Positions 1 to 10,286 of a stretch of DNA of 34,137 nucleotides are shown here, piece after piece. Numbering within the stretch: position 1 is the first letter of the stretch; every line of letters starts with the position of its first letter. The notes beneath the pieces were generated by a model. That model was not told the origin of the DNA. It ran no database searches and worked only from the letters and a program-made list of their open reading frames with translations. Both the position numbers and the translations under genes were made by a program. Source of the stretch: an uncultured Alphaproteobacteria bacterium (GTDB lineage: Bacteria > Pseudomonadota > Alphaproteobacteria > Rickettsiales > Midichloriaceae); assembly GCA_903887235.1 (NCBI GenBank), contig CAISOX010000123.1:1-34137 (forward strand). Direction: 5' to 3'.

Positions 1-63
1 GATTAATACGCATAATACTGTAAAAACAGTAATTAGTCAATATATTATTTATATAATTCGCGG

Positions 64-942
64 CTACAAATAAGCTTCAATTCCTTGTATACATCTTTTT
101 ATCATTATTAGCAAAAAGTCAATAGGGAAACTTCTGTTATAAATTTCAGGATGTTTTTTTGCCAACATTTCGCCATGCTTTTCTCTTTGCTGAGCATGCT
201 CTTGTTGTCTTGCATCAATTTGATGGTATTTACATGTATCATCAGCTTTCCATATGTCCTCTTTTTGTTGCGGAGTTACAGCTTGCTCAGTACGTGCAAA
301 TTTTCCTGATTCATCTTTAGGATGTTGCGCTTCATACATGCCTTTACCATATTTTGCATCCACTTCTTTCTCATGTTTTTCATGCAATCCTACTTGTCTT
401 TCTTCATATTCTCCTTTAGCATTAGCTTTTAAAGCTGCGTATTCTGCTGTATTATCTCCTAACTGATTTTTTCCAGCTAATTTGTCTATTCTTGCCAGCT
501 CTTTTTCATAAAGCTTATCTAAATCACTAAATTCTCTAGCCCTAGTAGCTTTACCTCCCACTAATGGAAAATTTTCACCAATATCAACTGCAAGTTTTTG
601 CATTTTGCAGAATAATTCACATATTTTTTCAAAAATCCACTTAGCAGCTTCAACAAAAGTATTTGCCTCTAATACTTCAATTCTTTCTTGCATTTCCCTG
701 AATCTTACTTCGTTATTTACATTCCCCGCTCTTACCTCTTCTAAAAGTTGTCTTAGATCGAGTACAATATCACTTTCTCTACGATCCAATATTGGCATAT
801 CATCAAAAACTCCAAAGTCCTCTTCTATTTCTTCATCATACTCAGCAATTCTTGTCGATGAAACAAGTAAAGGCAGAACTCCATCCAATTCATCATCCCG
901 TTTAACAGCACCACTACTACCCCATCCAAATAAATTAAACAT
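64..942 (-). CDS. Orphan hydrophilic protein, possible coiled coil (unknown function)
   Basis: I do not recognise this 292-residue protein. The start is supported by a strong Shine-Dalgarno (AGGAGG) a few bases before the ATG, so it is probably a translated gene. The N-terminal third is acidic (clusters such as DEEIEEDFG near residue 36). A heptad-like stretch follows at about residues 55-95, then a more hydrophobic segment around 97-125 (AAKWIFEKICELF). The rest is very charged and Lys/Glu/Gln/His-rich, with KHEKEVDAKYGKG and QQEHAQQREKHGE. There is no signal peptide and no clear transmembrane helix. It stands alone, divergent from the esterase-ftsW pair. Size, charge and lack of recognisable homology fit a lineage-restricted secreted effector or a structural coiled-coil protein, but that is inference only. 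Confidence 0.7.
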   Translation of the reverse strand: MFNLFGWGSSGAVKRDDELDGVLPLLVSSTRIAEYDEEIEEDFGVFDDMPILDRRESDIVLDLRQLLEEVRAGNVNNEVRFREMQERIEVLEANTFVEAAKWIFEKICELFCKMQKLAVDIGENFPLVGGKATRAREFSDLDKLYEKELARIDKLAGKNQLGDNTAEYAALKANAKGEYEERQVGLHEKHEKEVDAKYGKGMYEAQHPKDESGKFARTEQAVTPQQKEDIWKADDTCKYHQIDARQQEHAQQREKHGEMLAKKHPEIYNRSFPIDFLLIMIKRCIQGIEAYL

Positions 943-1277
943 AATTTCCTCCTATATTAATTAAATTGATTACTTTATATAATTTAAGCCTAACACAACT
1001 AAAAGTTAGTGCAACCCCTAGTAGAGAAATATTATTACTTTTATGAAGATAGCTAAGATTTTATAGAAATAATTTTTTGCTCTGTGACTTATTAATATAT
1101 AATATATTGCGCATGATTTCGTTATTTGCAGTGCATTTCATTCTATTTTTTGCACTAATATATAATTTCTTATATTTTATAATTTTTTGTAAATTTGCGA
1201 AAAAATAATAAAAATAACGTTATTGTGATTATGATGATAACTTGATATCATACGCTGAAATATTGTTATTTGCCATT
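943..1277. other. Divergent intergenic region with a spaced 9-bp inverted repeat
   Basis: This AT-rich region separates the orphan minus-strand gene from the plus-strand esterase. I see no open frame or RNA gene. TTAGTGCAA at 1006-1014 is exactly inverted at 1150-1158 (TTGCACTAA), 135 bases apart. The Shine-Dalgarno of the minus-strand gene lies at its left edge. No promoter is good enough to call. Confidence 0.4.
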
Positions 1278-1925
1278 ATGCTAGACTATACAAAATACAT
1301 AAAAAATCCCAGCATTGCTCCGACTAAATTGGTTGTGATGTTGCATGGATATGGGTCAAATAAAGACGACCTGATAAATCTATCACCAGATTTATCAAAA
1401 TTTTTGCCCAGTGCGTTATTCCTCTCTCCAGACGCTCCTTTTGATTTTGAAGGGATGCCAAATAGTGAAGCTAAGCAATGGTTTAGTCTACTTGATAGGT
1501 CAAAAAATACATTAATTAATGAAATGAAAATGATGCAAAAGTACATTGTAGATTTTATTTTTGCCCAATTAAATAAGTATAATCTTTCTGAGGATGACTT
1601 GTGTTTATTAGGTTTTTCACAAGGTACGATGCTTTCATTATATTTAATTATGCAATCATTAGTTAAACCAAAGTTAGTAATAGGTTATTCTGGAAGACTT
1701 ATTGGCAATGATTGGCAGTGCGAAGAAGGCGATAAAAAAACTAAAGTTATGCTAATTCATGGGAAAGAAGATGATATTGTTCCTGTTGAAGATATGCTAT
1801 CAACCGTAGAAGAGTTAAAAAAATATGGATTTGATACAAATTATTTTATTTCAAGGCACCTAGCGCATGGAATAGATGATGAAGGAATAAATTTAGGTGG
1901 GAATTTTTTAAAAAATAATTTTTAA
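1278..1925 (+). CDS. Phospholipase/carboxylesterase family alpha/beta hydrolase
   Basis: Serine esterase of the Abhydrolase_2 (phospholipase/carboxylesterase, acyl-protein thioesterase-like) family, probably cytosolic. Counting from the ATG at 1278 (215 residues), the oxyanion region is VVMLHGYGSN (19-28), the nucleophile is Ser114 in GFSQG, the acid is Asp165 in HGKEDDIVP and the base is His197 in HLAHGID, so the triad is complete. A TTG start at 1242 would add 12 residues. The ATG is preferred because family members begin close to this point, although no good ribosome binding site precedes either. ftsW starts 9 bases downstream, so the two are probably cotranscribed. The natural substrate cannot be read from sequence; short-chain esters or acylated lipids and proteins are typical of the family. 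Confidence 0.88.
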   Translation: MLDYTKYIKNPSIAPTKLVVMLHGYGSNKDDLINLSPDLSKFLPSALFLSPDAPFDFEGMPNSEAKQWFSLLDRSKNTLINEMKMMQKYIVDFIFAQLNKYNLSEDDLCLLGFSQGTMLSLYLIMQSLVKPKLVIGYSGRLIGNDWQCEEGDKKTKVMLIHGKEDDIVPVEDMLSTVEELKKYGFDTNYFISRHLAHGIDDEGINLGGNFLKNNF

Positions 1926-1934
1926 GGTCTAATT

Positions 1935-3077
1935 TTGGCATTTGGAGATAAAAGAAAGTCGATATGGTGGAATTCCATAGATATTAAAGCATTAATTAAT
2001 ATCATTTTTATAATGTTTTTAGGAATGCTGTTATTGGCTTCTGCAGGTTCAGGTGTTGCTGAAAAATTGGAATTACCACATTACTATTTTGTAAAAAAAC
2101 AATTAGCCTTTTTATTAGTCGGAATTTTTACAATCCTGTTTCTTTCAGCATTAAATGAGAAGTATATTAGAAGAATTATTTTCGTTGGCTTCATAGCAAC
2201 GATTGCATTATTAATTCTTGTAATTTTTTTTGGAGAAGCGACTAAAGGGGCTAAAAGGTGGCTTAATATTTTAGGGTTCTCTCTGCAACCATCAGAATTT
2301 TTAAAACCTTTTTACACCTGTTTTATTGCAGTAATTCTTTCACATGCAAAAACAAAATTTAACTTTAAAATTTTTTGCATATGCGTATTTTTTAATGCAC
2401 TTATCGCTGTTTTATTGCTACTACAACCAGATTTCGGCATGACCATAACTAATACAATAGCAACTTTTGCTATGTTCTTTGTGGCAGGAATAAAGTTATC
2501 TTGGTTACTTTTGGTTTTGGTATTTTTTTTCTGTGGGATTTATGGAGCATATCTATTTTTTCCCCATGTGGCTAAGCGTATTGATAAATTCATGGATCCT
2601 ACTAATTCGTCAAATTATCAGGTGCAAAAATCTATTTCATCTTATTTAAATGGTGGATTTTTTGGCAAAGGACCAGGAGAGGGTACGGTAAAATATGTTT
2701 TACCAGATGCTCATACAGATTTTATTTTTGCTGTCGGAGCTGAAGAATTTGGACTTATTTTTTGCATAATAATAGTTGTGGCTTTTGCAATATTTATTTT
2801 AAGAGCTTTTTGGAATTTAACTAAATCCTCAAATTTATTTCATATATATGCAATATTTGGCATTATGATGCATTTTGCAATGCAATTTCTCTTTAATATT
2901 GGAGTAACGTTAAATATTTTTCCAACTAAGGGTATGACCCTGCCATTTATTAGCTATGGTGGTTCATCAATGCTGGCATTTTCCATTGCTGCTGGTATTT
3001 ATTTGAATTTAAGCAAAGATCGTAAATCAGATAATTTATCGCAAAACAAAAGATTTTTCTACGTTAAAGATGTCTAA
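1935..3077 (+). CDS. ftsW: Septal peptidoglycan glycosyltransferase FtsW
   Basis: Multi-pass inner-membrane SEDS protein that polymerises lipid II into septal peptidoglycan during division, working with the class B PBP FtsI. The 380-residue protein has about ten hydrophobic segments. It carries the family signatures KGAKRWLNI and QPSEFLKPF, and the large-loop motif GPGEGTVKYVLPDAHTDFIF followed by AEEFG, plus LPFISYGGSSM near the C terminus. The GPGEGTVK...PDAHTDFIFAV pattern is the alphaproteobacterial FtsW form and separates it from RodA. The start is TTG at 1935; no in-frame ATG precedes the first membrane segment, so TTG is accepted. It converges on mfd with only 17 bases between the stop codons. 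Confidence 0.93.
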   Translation: MAFGDKRKSIWWNSIDIKALINIIFIMFLGMLLLASAGSGVAEKLELPHYYFVKKQLAFLLVGIFTILFLSALNEKYIRRIIFVGFIATIALLILVIFFGEATKGAKRWLNILGFSLQPSEFLKPFYTCFIAVILSHAKTKFNFKIFCICVFFNALIAVLLLLQPDFGMTITNTIATFAMFFVAGIKLSWLLLVLVFFFCGIYGAYLFFPHVAKRIDKFMDPTNSSNYQVQKSISSYLNGGFFGKGPGEGTVKYVLPDAHTDFIFAVGAEEFGLIFCIIIVVAFAIFILRAFWNLTKSSNLFHIYAIFGIMMHFAMQFLFNIGVTLNIFPTKGMTLPFISYGGSSMLAFSIAAGIYLNLSKDRKSDNLSQNKRFFYVKDV

Positions 3078-3094
3078 TCTATTAGAATGGAATA

Positions 3095-6000
3095 TTAACT
3101 ACTACAAATAATTTTATCAGATTTGGCTTTTAATAAATTGTTTAAAATTTCAAAATCACTAAAGAATTGAGTATTTTTTACATTAATTTTACTAAACTTA
3201 ATTATTGATTGTTCTTTATATATTTCTATCCTTTCAATCAAGCATTTTTTAGCAAAAAATTTGATTTTTGCGATATCGATTAAATTTTTTACTTCTATAG
3301 GTAACTTACCAAACCTATCTGTCAACTCATCCATTAATTTATCAAATTCTTCTAAAGTATCTAAAGACATTATTTTTCTATACATCATACATCTAAGAGC
3401 TTCATTACTTATGTATTCCTTTGGTATAAAAATTGAATCTTTAATGATGATTTTTGGATTTAATTCCTGATCATCAAAGGCAGTGTTAGTGTGTTCATAT
3501 TCTTTTTCTTCAAGTAGTTTAATGGTATCAAGTAACATTTGTTGATATAGCTCTACTCCTATATCTCTGATATTTCCAGATTGTTCTTCACCTATTAAAT
3601 TTCCATATCCTCTCATATCCATGTCAGCAGTAGCCAAGCTTAAGCTTGAGCCAAGTTGATCTAGTGATTGAATTGTTAGTAGTCTTTCTTGCATTTCTGA
3701 TTTAAACTTATTTTTTGGATCGTATGTTAAGTATGCATATGCTTGTTGTTTCCTTCTCCCAATTCTTCCTCTTATTTGGTACAGTTGAGACAGGCCAAAC
3801 ATGTTAGATTTATCTATTATAATAGTATTAGCATTTTCAATGTCTAAGCCAGATTCAATGATTTGAGTACTTATTAAAATATTGATGTCATTCTTTCGTA
3901 ATTCTAGCAAAGTTTTTTCAACAGACTGGCTATCCACTCTACCATGTATGGTGCGAAATGTTAAATTAGAAAAATGCTTTTTTATCAGTTTTTCAATATC
4001 ATCAATATATTGAATTCTTGGAGTAACAATAAGCACAATGCCACCTCTACTATTTTCTCTTGATATAGCTTGTTTAAGTATTTCCAAAGAAAATGGTACA
4101 ACATAGGTTTTGATAGGTTTTCTGTTTATAGGAGGTGTGCTGATTATGCTTAAATCTCTGATCCCAACCAAAGACATTTGCAAAGTCCTTGGGATAGGAG
4201 TTGCAGAGAGCGTAAGCATGTGTACATCTTTTTTGAATTGCTTTAACTTTTCCTTTTGTGCTACACCAAAATGTTGTTCTTCATCAATTATTACTAAAGC
4301 TAAATTTTTAAAATCAATTTTATCAGTAAGTAAGGAATGAGTTCCAATGATTATATCAATCTCTCCTGCTTTTAATGCTTTTCTAATTTCATCACTCTCT
4401 TTTTTGGTATTGTTTCTTGAAATGGACTTTATTTTAACATCAAATCCAGCAAATCTAGAGGTTAGAGTTCTATAATGCTGTTCTACTAAAAGAGTTGTTG
4501 GAGCGAGTACTGCAACTTGAGAGGGGTTATCACCTTTTACTACAATGAAAGCTGCGCGCATGGCTATTTCAGTTTTTCCAAATCCAACATCTCCACAAAT
4601 TAGTCTATCAGCAACTGAGCCAGACCCAAAATCTTTAATTATGTCTTCAATCGCTGATATTTGATCGTCAGTTTCAATATGCTCAAATGAATTACAAAAT
4701 TTTTCATAGCTTGTATATATCGGATTTAATTCAATGCCTTTTTGCAACTTTCTTTGAGCTGCAATATGAATTAACTTTTTAGCTATTTGTTCAATTTTCT
4801 TTTTGGCTTTGCTTTTTCGTAATTTCCAAGATGCTTTCCCTAATTGATCTAAGTTGCCAATATCATCATTTCCATATTTTGTTATTAGTGCAAAATCCTC
4901 AATGGGCACAAAAAGCTTATCATTGTTGCGATAGGTGATATGTATAAAATCTTTTACAATACCACTTGTTATAATTTCCTTAATGCCCTCATATTTTCCT
5001 ACCCCAAACTTCTTATGGACAACTAATTCCTCAGGATATAAGCGATATGAGCTTTGTGAGAATTTTTTTATGTTTTTCTTTTTAGAACTGGAATGCGCAC
5101 CACTCTTTCCAAAGATGTCCTTTTCAGTGATAAAAACTAAATCATCTGTAACGAATCCTGTTTCAAATGGTAATTTTGATAAAAAAAGCTTTTTTCCACT
5201 TATTTGAATTTCATCAATATTATTGATTATTTCAAGATCATACCCTTGCTGGGATAAATAATTTGTTACTCTATCTAATTTAGATTCGTGCGATAATAAA
5301 AGGATAACTTTTTTGTCTTTAAAATCATCATTTAACGATAGTAAAAATTTCTTAAGCCCCTCTAATTCTGATATATTATTGAGTTGAGAAATATTATAAA
5401 TATTGGGACTCTCATCAAATCTTTCTCCTTCATTATTATTAAATGGAGTGATAGTAAAATTAGGAAATGTGATAATTTTCTTATTAATGTCCTCTGGTGA
5501 CAAATATATCTCTGAAGGTGGTGGTAATAAATTTTCAGAGTCGTTATTCTCTAGTATTAATTGGTATTTTTTCTGCAGTAACTGCCAATATTCATTTAAA
5601 TAAGGATCAAAATCATGTTCTTTAATTACAATCCCATCATTAGTTAGGCAATCAAGAACATTGCTTGGATCATCATAATATATTGATTGAAACCAACCAA
5701 CTGCTTCACGAAATTTTATATCATTTATATCTTGTAAATATTTTACAGTATCGTTATTAAATTTTTTGGAATATTTGCTTATAAATAAATCTTTAAATGA
5801 TTCACATAAAAAAATCTCATGTGCAGGTATGATGGTGATGGAAGCAATTTTCTCTGTGCTAATTTGCGTATTTAAGTCAAATTTTTTAATTGTTTCTAAA
5901 GCATTATCAGTGAAATTTAATCTAATACCATGCTCATGATCAAATATGGCTATATCTATGATCCCTCCACGCACAGAAAATTCTCCAAATTCTTCAACTG

Positions 6001-6445
6001 TATCAACCCTTTTGTAACCAATATTATGTAGAAAGATGATTAATTCTGAAAAATCATATTTTTGATTAATTTGTAAAATTTTGCTTATCTCTTTAATTGT
6101 GGCAATGGGGGGTTGAAATTGAGTTAAGCCTGATACGCTTGAAATTATTAGTCTATTATTATTTATAGATTTGGATAGTTTGTGGAGTGAGCTAGCTCTA
6201 TGAAGAAAATTTGAGCAACTATTTGTTGTATAAGGGTTACTATCGCTAGCAGGTAAATATATTACCTCTACATTGTTTGATATAAAAAATTTCGAAAAAT
6301 TATATAGCTCAAGTGCAGTTTTTTCATTGTTAGCAATATACAAAATTGAGGTGTTTTTATTTAATAATTTATTTAGCACATAAGCTTTTGTGCTTTTGAG
6401 AGAGTATAAATTTTTCTCTATCTTGTTATAATTTGTGCTTAACAA
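3095..6445 (-). CDS. mfd: Transcription-repair coupling factor Mfd
   Basis: DNA translocase that pushes stalled RNA polymerase off lesions and recruits UvrA. At 1116 residues it is near full length for the family. The N-terminal UvrB-like part shows EFGEFSVRGGIIDI. The RNA polymerase interaction domain contains LVVHKKFGVGKYEGI. The translocase has Walker A GDVGFGKTE (about residue 620), the Walker B variant DEEQHFG (about 720), motif III LSATPIPRTLQMS and the TRG/motif VI region with QIRGRIGRR and RGYGNLIGEEQSG. The C-terminal domain is present. The start is a TTG; no better codon is visible upstream. It is the last of four minus-strand genes (eptA, clpB, birA, mfd). uvrA, its partner in repair, is elsewhere in the window. 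Confidence 0.96.
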   Translation of the reverse strand: MLSTNYNKIEKNLYSLKSTKAYVLNKLLNKNTSILYIANNEKTALELYNFSKFFISNNVEVIYLPASDSNPYTTNSCSNFLHRASSLHKLSKSINNNRLIISSVSGLTQFQPPIATIKEISKILQINQKYDFSELIIFLHNIGYKRVDTVEEFGEFSVRGGIIDIAIFDHEHGIRLNFTDNALETIKKFDLNTQISTEKIASITIIPAHEIFLCESFKDLFISKYSKKFNNDTVKYLQDINDIKFREAVGWFQSIYYDDPSNVLDCLTNDGIVIKEHDFDPYLNEYWQLLQKKYQLILENNDSENLLPPPSEIYLSPEDINKKIITFPNFTITPFNNNEGERFDESPNIYNISQLNNISELEGLKKFLLSLNDDFKDKKVILLLSHESKLDRVTNYLSQQGYDLEIINNIDEIQISGKKLFLSKLPFETGFVTDDLVFITEKDIFGKSGAHSSSKKKNIKKFSQSSYRLYPEELVVHKKFGVGKYEGIKEIITSGIVKDFIHITYRNNDKLFVPIEDFALITKYGNDDIGNLDQLGKASWKLRKSKAKKKIEQIAKKLIHIAAQRKLQKGIELNPIYTSYEKFCNSFEHIETDDQISAIEDIIKDFGSGSVADRLICGDVGFGKTEIAMRAAFIVVKGDNPSQVAVLAPTTLLVEQHYRTLTSRFAGFDVKIKSISRNNTKKESDEIRKALKAGEIDIIIGTHSLLTDKIDFKNLALVIIDEEQHFGVAQKEKLKQFKKDVHMLTLSATPIPRTLQMSLVGIRDLSIISTPPINRKPIKTYVVPFSLEILKQAISRENSRGGIVLIVTPRIQYIDDIEKLIKKHFSNLTFRTIHGRVDSQSVEKTLLELRKNDINILISTQIIESGLDIENANTIIIDKSNMFGLSQLYQIRGRIGRRKQQAYAYLTYDPKNKFKSEMQERLLTIQSLDQLGSSLSLATADMDMRGYGNLIGEEQSGNIRDIGVELYQQMLLDTIKLLEEKEYEHTNTAFDDQELNPKIIIKDSIFIPKEYISNEALRCMMYRKIMSLDTLEEFDKLMDELTDRFGKLPIEVKNLIDIAKIKFFAKKCLIERIEIYKEQSIIKFSKINVKNTQFFSDFEILNNLLKAKSDKIICSS

Positions 6446-6560
6446 AACAACTATATTTAATTCACGTGCTTGAAGTAAACTCTTATATTGGAAAATAAAA
6501 TGGATGTCACTTTTTTTATGCTAATGTGTATAGTAAATATTTTTTAGCAATGTTATCTGA

Positions 6561-7535
6561 TTACCTAATTAAAGCTATAGATGTATCACCAGAATAAAGA
6601 GTTATTATTTTGTTATCAATTTTAAGCAATAAGTTGCCTTGAGCATCAATGCCTTTATATTCGCCCTCTATAGTTTCTTCACTATTTTTAACTGCAATTT
6701 TCTTATTAGCAAGATAATCATGATTATTCCAGTCACTTAAGAAATATTCCAACCCTAAAATACTAAATTTTTCTATATCTTTAATTATGTTATTGATAAG
6801 CGAAACGCAAATTTCATTCCTATCAAAATGCTTCCCAGTGATTTTTTTTAGAGAAGTCCAATTAATAACATTTTCATTGGATAATTTCATCATGTTAACA
6901 TTAAGCCCTATACCGATTATAGCCATACATCCACCGTAACTTTCTCCAACAACTTCTGTTAAAATGCCTGCAATTTTTTTATCTTCACAATAAATATCAT
7001 TTGGCCATTTAATTTTAAATATATTAGAAATGTTTAACTGGGATAATGTTCTTATAACGCTCAATCCTGTAATTAAACTTAATCCTGAAATAGAAGAAAT
7101 GTCTTTATTAAAGTAATATTTAATAGATAAATACAAATTTTGCCCAAATGGTGAATTCCAACTTCTCTTCAATCTAGCATTACCACTTGATTGATGTTCC
7201 GCTAGGCAAATATGATTTTGATAATCATGACTTTGCGTACTTTTCAAAAATTCATTTGTTGAATTGATAGATTCAAAAATATCCAGCTTGGTAGGATTAT
7301 AATCAATCTTCCTACCGATTGCATCTATATCAAGCAGTATCAATTTCTGATTTATCTTATAGCCTAATTTATTATCGGATGTTATATCAATCCCATAGCT
7401 GATTAAAACTTTAATGATTTTCCATATGGCGGTTCTTGATATACCTAAATGCTTAGCCATTTCTGCCCCACTCATATATTTTTCATCAGAGAGCATATTG
7501 ACTACTTTCAAAAGATTTTCAGTAAATTTTTTCAT
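6561..7535 (-). CDS. birA: Biotin-protein ligase BirA with N-terminal winged helix
   Basis: Bifunctional-type biotin ligase: it makes biotinyl-AMP and transfers biotin to the lysine of a carboxyl-carrier protein such as acetyl-CoA carboxylase. Residues 1-60 form a winged helix-turn-helix (MSGAEMAKHLGISRTAIWK), the part that acts as biotin repressor in E. coli. The catalytic domain has WNSPFGQNLYLS (126-137), KWPND (176-180), KKIAGIL with the expected active-site Lys187, and IGIGLNVN. The biotinyl-AMP loop is atypical: where E. coli has GRGRRGR, this protein reads GNARLKR (118-124), keeping only the first Gly and two Arg. The small C-terminal domain is present, giving 324 residues. No biotin biosynthesis gene is nearby, so DNA targets are unknown. 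It lies 37 bases downstream of clpB. Confidence 0.93.
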   Translation of the reverse strand: MKKFTENLLKVVNMLSDEKYMSGAEMAKHLGISRTAIWKIIKVLISYGIDITSDNKLGYKINQKLILLDIDAIGRKIDYNPTKLDIFESINSTNEFLKSTQSHDYQNHICLAEHQSSGNARLKRSWNSPFGQNLYLSIKYYFNKDISSISGLSLITGLSVIRTLSQLNISNIFKIKWPNDIYCEDKKIAGILTEVVGESYGGCMAIIGIGLNVNMMKLSNENVINWTSLKKITGKHFDRNEICVSLINNIIKDIEKFSILGLEYFLSDWNNHDYLANKKIAVKNSEETIEGEYKGIDAQGNLLLKIDNKIITLYSGDTSIALIR

Positions 7536-7572
7536 ATTCTTCAGAAATATTAAGAGCTCTGTAATCTAGTCC

Positions 7573-10149
7573 TTATTTTTTCTTTTTTATACTAATAATC
7601 TCTCCATCTTGCAAATTGAGAATTATATTATCTTTAGGGATGATTTCTCCTAAAATTAGTTTTTCAGCAATAAAATTCTGAATATTATTTTGAATAACTC
7701 TCTTTAAAGGCCTTGCTCCGTAAACTTCGTCAAATCCCTTATCTGCTAACCATAATTTTAGTTTAGGCGTGACCTCAATAGAAATATTTTTTTCACTCAG
7801 TAAATCCTTTAGTCTCTCCAATTGAATATCTACAATGTCAGCCATATTTTCTTTTTTCAGCTTATTGAACAATATTATTTCATCTAAACGATTTATAAAT
7901 TCTGGTTTAAAGGATTCTTTAACGAATACCATAATCTCATCTTTTATTTCGTTTACATCTTTATCAGCTGGAAGGGAGGAGATTAATTGCGAACCTAAAT
8001 TTGATGTTAATATTATCAAAGTATTTTTGAAATCAACTGTTCTTCCCTGCCCATCAGTTAATCTACCTTCATCAAGTACCTGCAAAAGTATATTAAACAC
8101 ATCTGGATGAGCCTTTTCAACTTCATCAAATAATATCACTTGATACGGTCTTCTCCTAACAGTTTCTGTTAATTTGCCCCCTTCTTCATATCCAACATAT
8201 CCAGGGGGAGATCCAATTAACCTAGCTACAGAATGCTTTTCCATATATTCAGACATATCAATTCTAAGGATGGCTTTTTTATCATTAAAAAGAAATGTGG
8301 CTAGAGCTTTAGTTAATTCAGTTTTTCCTACACCAGTTGGTCCAATGAATAAAAATGATCCAATTGGCTTATCTTTATCAGCTATTCCTGCTCTTGAGCG
8401 CCTCACTGCTTTAGAAATAATTTCTAGTGCATGATCTTGACCAACAACAAAAGTTCTTAAAAAATCTTCCATTTTAAGTAGTTTATCTTTTTCTGATGCC
8501 AACATGCTATCAACAGGAACTCCAGTCCATTTTGATACAATTGAAGCGATATCATTTTCTGAAACAACCTCTTTTAGCATTGTATTCTCTCTTTCTCTTT
8601 CTATTTTTTCTAAATTGGCCTGAATTTCAGGGATGACACTATATCTTAATTCACCAGCTTTATTAAAATCTCCTTGTCTTTGGGCAATATCCAAATTTAC
8701 TTTTGCTGCATCTAATTTTTCTTTCAGAGATTGTATATCTGTAATTTTCAATTTTTCAGATTGCCACTTACTCATTAAATCCATATAACTAGATTCTAAT
8801 TTTTCTAAGTCTTTTACAATATTTTGTAATTGCTCTTTAGATGCTTTATCGCTCTCCTTTTCAAGAGCAGATTGCTCAATTTTTAATTGAATAATTTTTC
8901 TCTCCAGTTCATCAATTTGCTCTGGTTTACTGTCTATTTGCATTTTTAGTCTACTAGCCGCTTCATCTATCAAATCTATCGCTTTATCTGGTAAGAACCT
9001 ATCTGTAATATATCTACTAGAAAGATTTGCTGCAGCTATAATTGCATTATCTGTAATCCTCACTCCATGATGAACTTCATATTTCTCTTTTAAACCTCTT
9101 AAAATTGAAATACAGTCTTCTACGCTTGGTTCTGGAACAAATACCGGCTGAAATCTTCTTGCAAGAGCTGCATCTTTTTCTATATACTTTTTATATTCTG
9201 CAAGAGTGGTTGCTCCTACACAATGCAATTCTCCTCTGGCAAGAGCAGGTTTTAGAAGGTTTGATGCATCCATCGCCCCTTCACTTGCGCCTGCTCCAAC
9301 TAAGGTATGTAGCTCATCAATGAATAATATTACTTGTCCTGATGACGCAGAAATTTCATTCAAAACTGATTTCAATCTTTCTTCAAATTCCCCTCTATAT
9401 TTAGCACCTGCAATTAAAGCTCCTAAATCTAAAGATAGTACTTTCAGATTTTTTAAACTTTCTGGAATATCATTGGTATAAATTCTTTGGGCTAAACCCT
9501 CAATTATTGCGGTTTTTCCTACGCCTGGCTCTCCTATCAATACCGGATTATTTTTTGTTCTCCTCGATAACACTTGTATAGCCCTTCTTATTTCTTCATC
9601 TCTACCAATAACAGGATCTAATTTACCTTCAGCTGCGCATTGAGTAATATCCTTGGTATATTTTTTTAAGGCTTCAAAGGTATTTTCCGCATTTGCTGTA
9701 TCTGCTACTCTACCTTTTCTCATTTGATCTATTGCAGAAGAAATTTTTGACGAATTTATATTTTCTTCAGATAATATTTTATATATTTCAGTGCCTTTAG
9801 TCTCAGTAATAGCCTGTAAAATACTTTCAGTACTTACAAAGGTGTCGCCTCTCTTTTTAGCAATTTGTTCAGCTAACACTAAGACTTTAGCATTTTCATT
9901 GGAAAGATATAATTGACTAGAACCAGTTACTGAAGGCAGTGAGTCTAAATAAATTGTTAATTTTTGCAAAATCTTATCAGGCTCAACATCACATAAATTA
10001 ATTAATCTACGACAAATCTCATCTTCTTTGCTTATCAAGGTATAAGCAATGTGCTCAGGTTTAAATTGCTGATGATTTTTTGACATAGCAAATGCTTGAG
10101 CTTGCTGGATCAAAGATTTTGAGTTATCTGTAAATTTATCGAAATTCAT
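7573..10149 (-). CDS. clpB: Disaggregase chaperone ClpB
   Basis: Hsp100 AAA+ hexameric ATPase that extracts polypeptides from aggregates together with DnaK, DnaJ and GrpE. The 858 residues cover the whole family architecture: an N-domain with double Clp repeats (1-145), first AAA+ with Walker A GEPGVGKT (about 206-213) and Walker [10 protein letters not shown], a coiled-coil middle domain (about 400-520, with [11 protein letters not shown]), second AAA+ with GPTGVGKTE (about 603) and [15 protein letters not shown], and the C-terminal D2-small domain ending in a Lys run. ATG start at 10149. A possible promoter lies upstream. grpE, another member of the same chaperone system, is 8 kb away and has a better heat-shock-like promoter. 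Confidence 0.97.
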   Translation of the reverse strand: MNFDKFTDNSKSLIQQAQAFAMSKNHQQFKPEHIAYTLISKEDEICRRLINLCDVEPDKILQKLTIYLDSLPSVTGSSQLYLSNENAKVLVLAEQIAKKRGDTFVSTESILQAITETKGTEIYKILSEENINSSKISSAIDQMRKGRVADTANAENTFEALKKYTKDITQCAAEGKLDPVIGRDEEIRRAIQVLSRRTKNNPVLIGEPGVGKTAIIEGLAQRIYTNDIPESLKNLKVLSLDLGALIAGAKYRGEFEERLKSVLNEISASSGQVILFIDELHTLVGAGASEGAMDASNLLKPALARGELHCVGATTLAEYKKYIEKDAALARRFQPVFVPEPSVEDCISILRGLKEKYEVHHGVRITDNAIIAAANLSSRYITDRFLPDKAIDLIDEAASRLKMQIDSKPEQIDELERKIIQLKIEQSALEKESDKASKEQLQNIVKDLEKLESSYMDLMSKWQSEKLKITDIQSLKEKLDAAKVNLDIAQRQGDFNKAGELRYSVIPEIQANLEKIERERENTMLKEVVSENDIASIVSKWTGVPVDSMLASEKDKLLKMEDFLRTFVVGQDHALEIISKAVRRSRAGIADKDKPIGSFLFIGPTGVGKTELTKALATFLFNDKKAILRIDMSEYMEKHSVARLIGSPPGYVGYEEGGKLTETVRRRPYQVILFDEVEKAHPDVFNILLQVLDEGRLTDGQGRTVDFKNTLIILTSNLGSQLISSLPADKDVNEIKDEIMVFVKESFKPEFINRLDEIILFNKLKKENMADIVDIQLERLKDLLSEKNISIEVTPKLKLWLADKGFDEVYGARPLKRVIQNNIQNFIAEKLILGEIIPKDNIILNLQDGEIISIKKKK

Positions 10150-10183
10150 GATTTTTTAGACTTACTTATTCCACTTTTATTAG

Positions 10184-10211
10184 AATATAGTAAAATTACA
10201 GATCATTGCAA
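10184..10211 (-). promoter_or_regulatory. Candidate clpB promoter
   Basis: On the minus strand, TTGCAA (10206-10211) and TATATT (10184-10189) are 16 bases apart, about 35 bases before the clpB ATG. The same stretch reads GTTG-N17-ACTATAT, an imperfect match to the alphaproteobacterial RpoH consensus (CTTG-N17/18-CYTATnT). Which sigma factor reads it cannot be decided from sequence. Confidence 0.3.
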
Positions 10212-10286
10212 CAACGCAACCCTTTTTTAATTTAATATTATAGAATCATTTGTGCTTTAATAAAACTAAAAGGGGAAAACGGAAAA

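Noticed and set aside
254-466. Plus-strand open frame inside the orphan gene
   Set aside because: No ribosome binding site, and it lies fully inside a better-supported minus-strand gene; similar antisense frames in mfd, clpB, uvrA, fabF and feoB were rejected for the same reason.
1935-3077. Assignment as RodA (elongation SEDS protein)
   Set aside because: The loop GPGEGTVK with PDAHTDFIF and AEEFG is the alphaproteobacterial FtsW pattern; RodA loops differ.
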